Source: Streptomyces aureus
GTDB taxonomy: Bacteria > Actinomycetota > Actinomycetes > Streptomycetales > Streptomycetaceae
NCBI RefSeq assembly: GCF_000725495.1
Contig: NZ_JNZD01000004.1
Span: 186,001 to 250,000, forward strand
DNA: 64,000 nt
Direction of reading: 5' to 3'
In this document: piece after piece, positions 61,284-64,000 of the stretch
Layout: the number at the start of each line of letters is the position of its first letter
How positions within the stretch are numbered: the stretch's first letter is position 1
Notes under the pieces: model-generated
Told to the model about the DNA's origin: nothing
Databases searched by the model: none
Seen by the model: only the letters and a program-made list of their open reading frames with translations
Translations under genes and position numbers: made by a program

Positions 61284-64000
61284 CTACTTCAGGCCGTAGG
61301 CGCGGATCACCTCCTGTGTGACGCGGTTGCCCGCGTCGTCCCAGCCCTCGGCCCTCAGCGACACGTATCCGTGGCGCGGGGCGTCGTAGACGGCCGTCCA
61401 GGTACCGGACCTGCCGGTGACCTTGGCCGGTGTCCAGGTCGCCCCGTCGTCGTACGAGACCGACAGCGTCGCGCCCTGCACCGTCCCGGCACCGGCCGCG
61501 CCCTCGAGGTGACGCGGGGTCAGCCGGAGCGTCTGGCGGCCGCCACGAGCGTCACCCGCCAGATCGGTGTCGACGCCGTAGTCCATCTGCAGCACGGCCA
61601 TCCTGTCGATCCTCGTCGGGTCCGTCACCGGGTCGGACGTCACCTGCCACACCGTATGGGTGCGGGGGGACAACCGGTAGGTGTCCGCGTCGCGTTCGGC
61701 GGTGAGGTCGAGGGTGTAGACCGACGGGGTCTTCGGCGCGGGGTAGATCGTGGCGGCCTGCGAGGTGCTGGTCTTGATCAGGGTGCCGTCCTGGTACACC
61801 TTCAGGCCGATCGTGTTGCCGCTCTGCATGACGCCGGCGTGCAGACCGGCACCGCTGTCCGACCAGGGCTGGACGTTGAACGCGATCTGCGCCTTCTGGC
61901 GCTGCGACCACCAGTAGGTGCCGCCGTTGGCGGGGCGTGTCACCGCTCCGAAGAAGTCACGGACCTGACGGGAGCCCGGCTCGTAGGCGTTGCGCACGCT
62001 CTGCGAGGACAGCACCAGTCCCGGCCCGGTGCCCAGGCTCTCCACCCACCGGGTGCCCGGCTGCGTCGAGACGTAGTCGGTGCGGGTGCCGGGGATGTCC
62101 AGACGCTGGAGGAACCCGGAGCCGTACTTGCGGTAGGGGCGGAAGCCGGACCGGTACTCGCCGCTGGGCGTCTTGACGGCTCCGTGGAACCGCATGTCGA
62201 TCGTGGCCAGTTCGGACGGGCGGGGACGGTAGCTCAGCCCGGTGGAGGGGATCCGGTCCGGGTGCGCGTCGGAGAGGTCGTACACGTAAGGAGAGTTGGG
62301 CACTCCCTCGACGTCGAGCCGCAGCCGGCAGCGCTTCGCCTCGGCGACCAGGGGCGCGCCCTCGCGCGCGGTCAGCGAGAACACCGGCACGGCGCTGTAG
62401 TCACCGCTCCCGGTGCCGACGTACTCCAGGAGCTTGCCGGGCCCGTCGTTGACGACGATCAGCAGCGCGGCCCCGGCGTCGGCCGCTGCCTGTCCACGGT
62501 CGGCGGCGGAGAGGACGTCCGAGCGGGTCACCAGGGCCACCTTGCCGTTGACCTGGAGCTTTGCGTACTCGGCTGGGGTGCCGGTGCCGGCGTACACCAC
62601 GTCGAGGCGCTTGTGCCCGTCGTACAGCGCGGAGCGGGCCTGGCCCATCGGCCGGAGTTCACGGCCGTCGTCGGTGAGGGTGAGGAAGGGGACCGCCTTG
62701 CGCCAGCGGGTCTCGTACTCGAAGGAGCCGGTGGTCACCTTGCGGGTGGGCAGTACGTACATGCTGTCGTACTTGGCGGCCAGCAGGTACTGCACCTCCA
62801 GGATGCCGATCCCGTACTGGTTGGCGTCCGTGCCGTCGGCGCGGTACCAGTTCATCGAGAGCGTGCGGTCCTCGGTCCGGCGCGGGACCTCGGCGGTCAC
62901 CGCACGGGCTCTGCTCGCGTCGAGGTCGACGTCCCGGTCCTGGTCGAGCACGACCTCGGGGTCGCCCAGCAGGGCCATGCCGACGGAGTCCGGGCCGCGG
63001 CTGCCGGGTACGTCGAGGAACGCGAGCAGGCTGAAGGTGCCCTCGCGCATGCGCAGGTCGAGCTCGCCGCTGTTGTCCACGTACACGGCCCACGGGTCCA
63101 GGTCGCTGCCGAACTGCTGCATCTCGACATAGCCGGCGGTGGGCTTGCCTGACCGGTCCTTGAGGCTGATGTGCAGGGTGTGCCGGGTGTCCTCGCGGTA
63201 GAGGCCGACCTGGGTGCGGGCCAGTGCCGCGCCGGAGGCGTCGGTGGCGGTGATCTCGCCGAGGTAGCGGCGGCCGTCGGCGCCGAGGCCGGGCTTCGCG
63301 GTGGCGGTCACGGTGGCGGTGCCGTGGGCGGGCACGGTAACGGTGTCGGCGGAGAGGGTGAACATCCCGTCGGGGGCGGGCTTGCCCTTGTCGGCGGAGG
63401 GGTCGGTGTCGTACGGACCGCCCGCGACGGTCGCGTTCAGGGCGAGGTTCAACTCAGCCGCAGTGTCACCGCTGTTGGTGTAGGTGACGGTGCGGTCGAC
63501 CGACTGCGCGCCCTCGTGCGGCCAGATGTCGATGCCGAAGTAGGCCGAACCGGTGGCGGTCACCGTCGTGGCGGTCGCGGCGGTCAGGTCCACGCGTCCC
63601 GCGCCCACCTGATAGGCGGTGTACGCCGTCAGCTTCTTGGACGTGCTCATCAGCGCGTCCTTGAGCTGCCGGGCCTTCCAGTCCGGGTGCTCCTGGGCGA
63701 GGATCGCCGCGGCGCCCGCGACATGGGGCGTCGCCATGGAGGTGCCGCTCATCGACTGGTACCAGCCGGTCTCGGCGCTGCCGCCCGCCTTGGCGGCGAG
63801 GACGGCGACGCCGGGGGCGGAGATGTCGGGCTTGAGGGCGTAGTCGTTCAGGCGCGGGCCCTGCGAGGAGAACGACGCGCGCTTGTCGGCAAAGTCCACG
63901 GCGGCGACGGTCAGCGCCGCGTCGGCGACGCCGGGGCTGCCCATGCTCGCCTCGCCGCCGGAGTTGCCGGCCGCGATCACGAAGAGCGCGCCGGTGTCCT
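61284..64000 (-). CDS. Secreted S8 subtilisin-like peptidase, C-terminal part (5' end outside window)
   Basis: The frame is open at the right edge, so only the C-terminal about 905 residues are present. The oxyanion Asn is in AAGNSGG and the catalytic Ser is in GTSMATPHVAG (Ser codon at 63738-63740); the Asp and His of the triad lie beyond the window. The rest is long, beta-rich and of the kind found in large actinobacterial secreted subtilases: a Fn3-like region (TVTYTNSGDTAAELNLALN), a PA-like insert around the VVNDGPGKLLEYVG segment, and further beta domains to the end. Its role is probably extracellular protein breakdown. Confidence 0.9.
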   Translation of the reverse strand, partial: DTGALFVIAAGNSGGEASMGSPGVADAALTVAAVDFADKRASFSSQGPRLNDYALKPDISAPGVAVLAAKAGGSAETGWYQSMSGTSMATPHVAGAAAILAQEHPDWKARQLKDALMSTSKKLTAYTAYQVGAGRVDLTAATATTVTATGSAYFGIDIWPHEGAQSVDRTVTYTNSGDTAAELNLALNATVAGGPYDTDPSADKGKPAPDGMFTLSADTVTVPAHGTATVTATAKPGLGADGRRYLGEITATDASGAALARTQVGLYREDTRHTLHISLKDRSGKPTAGYVEMQQFGSDLDPWAVYVDNSGELDLRMREGTFSLLAFLDVPGSRGPDSVGMALLGDPEVVLDQDRDVDLDASRARAVTAEVPRRTEDRTLSMNWYRADGTDANQYGIGILEVQYLLAAKYDSMYVLPTRKVTTGSFEYETRWRKAVPFLTLTDDGRELRPMGQARSALYDGHKRLDVVYAGTGTPAEYAKLQVNGKVALVTRSDVLSAADRGQAAADAGAALLIVVNDGPGKLLEYVGTGSGDYSAVPVFSLTAREGAPLVAEAKRCRLRLDVEGVPNSPYVYDLSDAHPDRIPSTGLSYRPRPSELATIDMRFHGAVKTPSGEYRSGFRPYRKYGSGFLQRLDIPGTRTDYVSTQPGTRWVESLGTGPGLVLSSQSVRNAYEPGSRQVRDFFGAVTRPANGGTYWWSQRQKAQIAFNVQPWSDSGAGLHAGVMQSGNTIGLKVYQDGTLIKTSTSQAATIYPAPKTPSVYTLDLTAERDADTYRLSPRTHTVWQVTSDPVTDPTRIDRMAVLQMDYGVDTDLAGDARGGRQTLRLTPRHLEGAAGAGTVQGATLSVSYDDGATWTPAKVTGRSGTWTAVYDAPRHGYVSLRAEGWDDAGNRVTQEVIRAYGLK

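Overview
The window is from a high-GC actinomycete, most likely a Streptomyces. The sequence shows very GC-rich third positions, Sec and Tat-exported hydrolases, several multi-domain SpoIIE-type phosphatases, an SigE-like ECF sigma factor, two GlxA-type regulators and many GTG or TTG starts. It reads as an accessory chromosome region: mostly single genes and short operons for secreted polymer degradation, ion and redox homeostasis and signal transduction, with no phage, IS element or CRISPR seen. Family names were assigned by eye from motifs; no database search was run.

Layout: 1-5 kb holds the tail of a SpoIIE/RsbW-like protein, a GntR regulator divergent from a secreted CBM3-GH16-like enzyme, and a secreted SGNH esterase. 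4.5-9.1 kb is a compact TetR - GMC oxidoreductase - acetoacetate-decarboxylase-like operon divergent from a flavin monooxygenase; both start regions carry perfect twin palindromes, so this looks like one self-contained oxidation module. 9.3-13.2 kb has an ECF sigma factor with a small membrane partner and a lipid-linked glycosyltransferase pair. 13.3-23 kb is mixed (a small monooxygenase, a tRNA-like element, a GAPDH divergent from a GlxA regulator region, a secreted amidase-like protein, DoxX/HxlR, an FG-GAP protein, an epoxide hydrolase, an NTF2-like protein).

23.5-33.4 kb carries two very large repeat-containing proteins (a 1448-aa AAA ATPase and a 1110-aa zinc-ribbon polytopic protein), a cupin/NTF2-like pair and a K+ channel. 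33.6-40.3 kb has a CMD-like protein, a short class of UvrA, an NhaA-DsbA fusion, and a GlxA/isochorismatase operon. 40.9-48.1 kb runs in one direction: secreted phospholipase A2, a small helical protein, PPK2, a P-type ATPase and a SulP transporter, which looks like a polyphosphate/ion-transport island. 48.1-56.3 kb contains three full SpoIIE-type phosphatases and a YihY membrane protein. 56.4-58.9 kb is a beta-1,3-glucanase pair (GH16-ricin and GH64) behind a LacI-type palindrome; it is followed by a TPR protein and the 3' part of a secreted subtilase cut by the window end.

A recurrent structural feature is short tandem repetition in non-coding DNA, often starting exactly at the stop codon of a gene in a convergent pair (26 bp near 579, 34 bp at 19690, 32 bp at 38767, 35 bp at 48083). 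Other convergent pairs instead carry strong terminator hairpins. The best candidates for something undescribed are the twin-operator oxidation module, the stop-codon-anchored repeats, the degenerate tRNA-like element at 13.7 kb and the two giant repeat-linker proteins.
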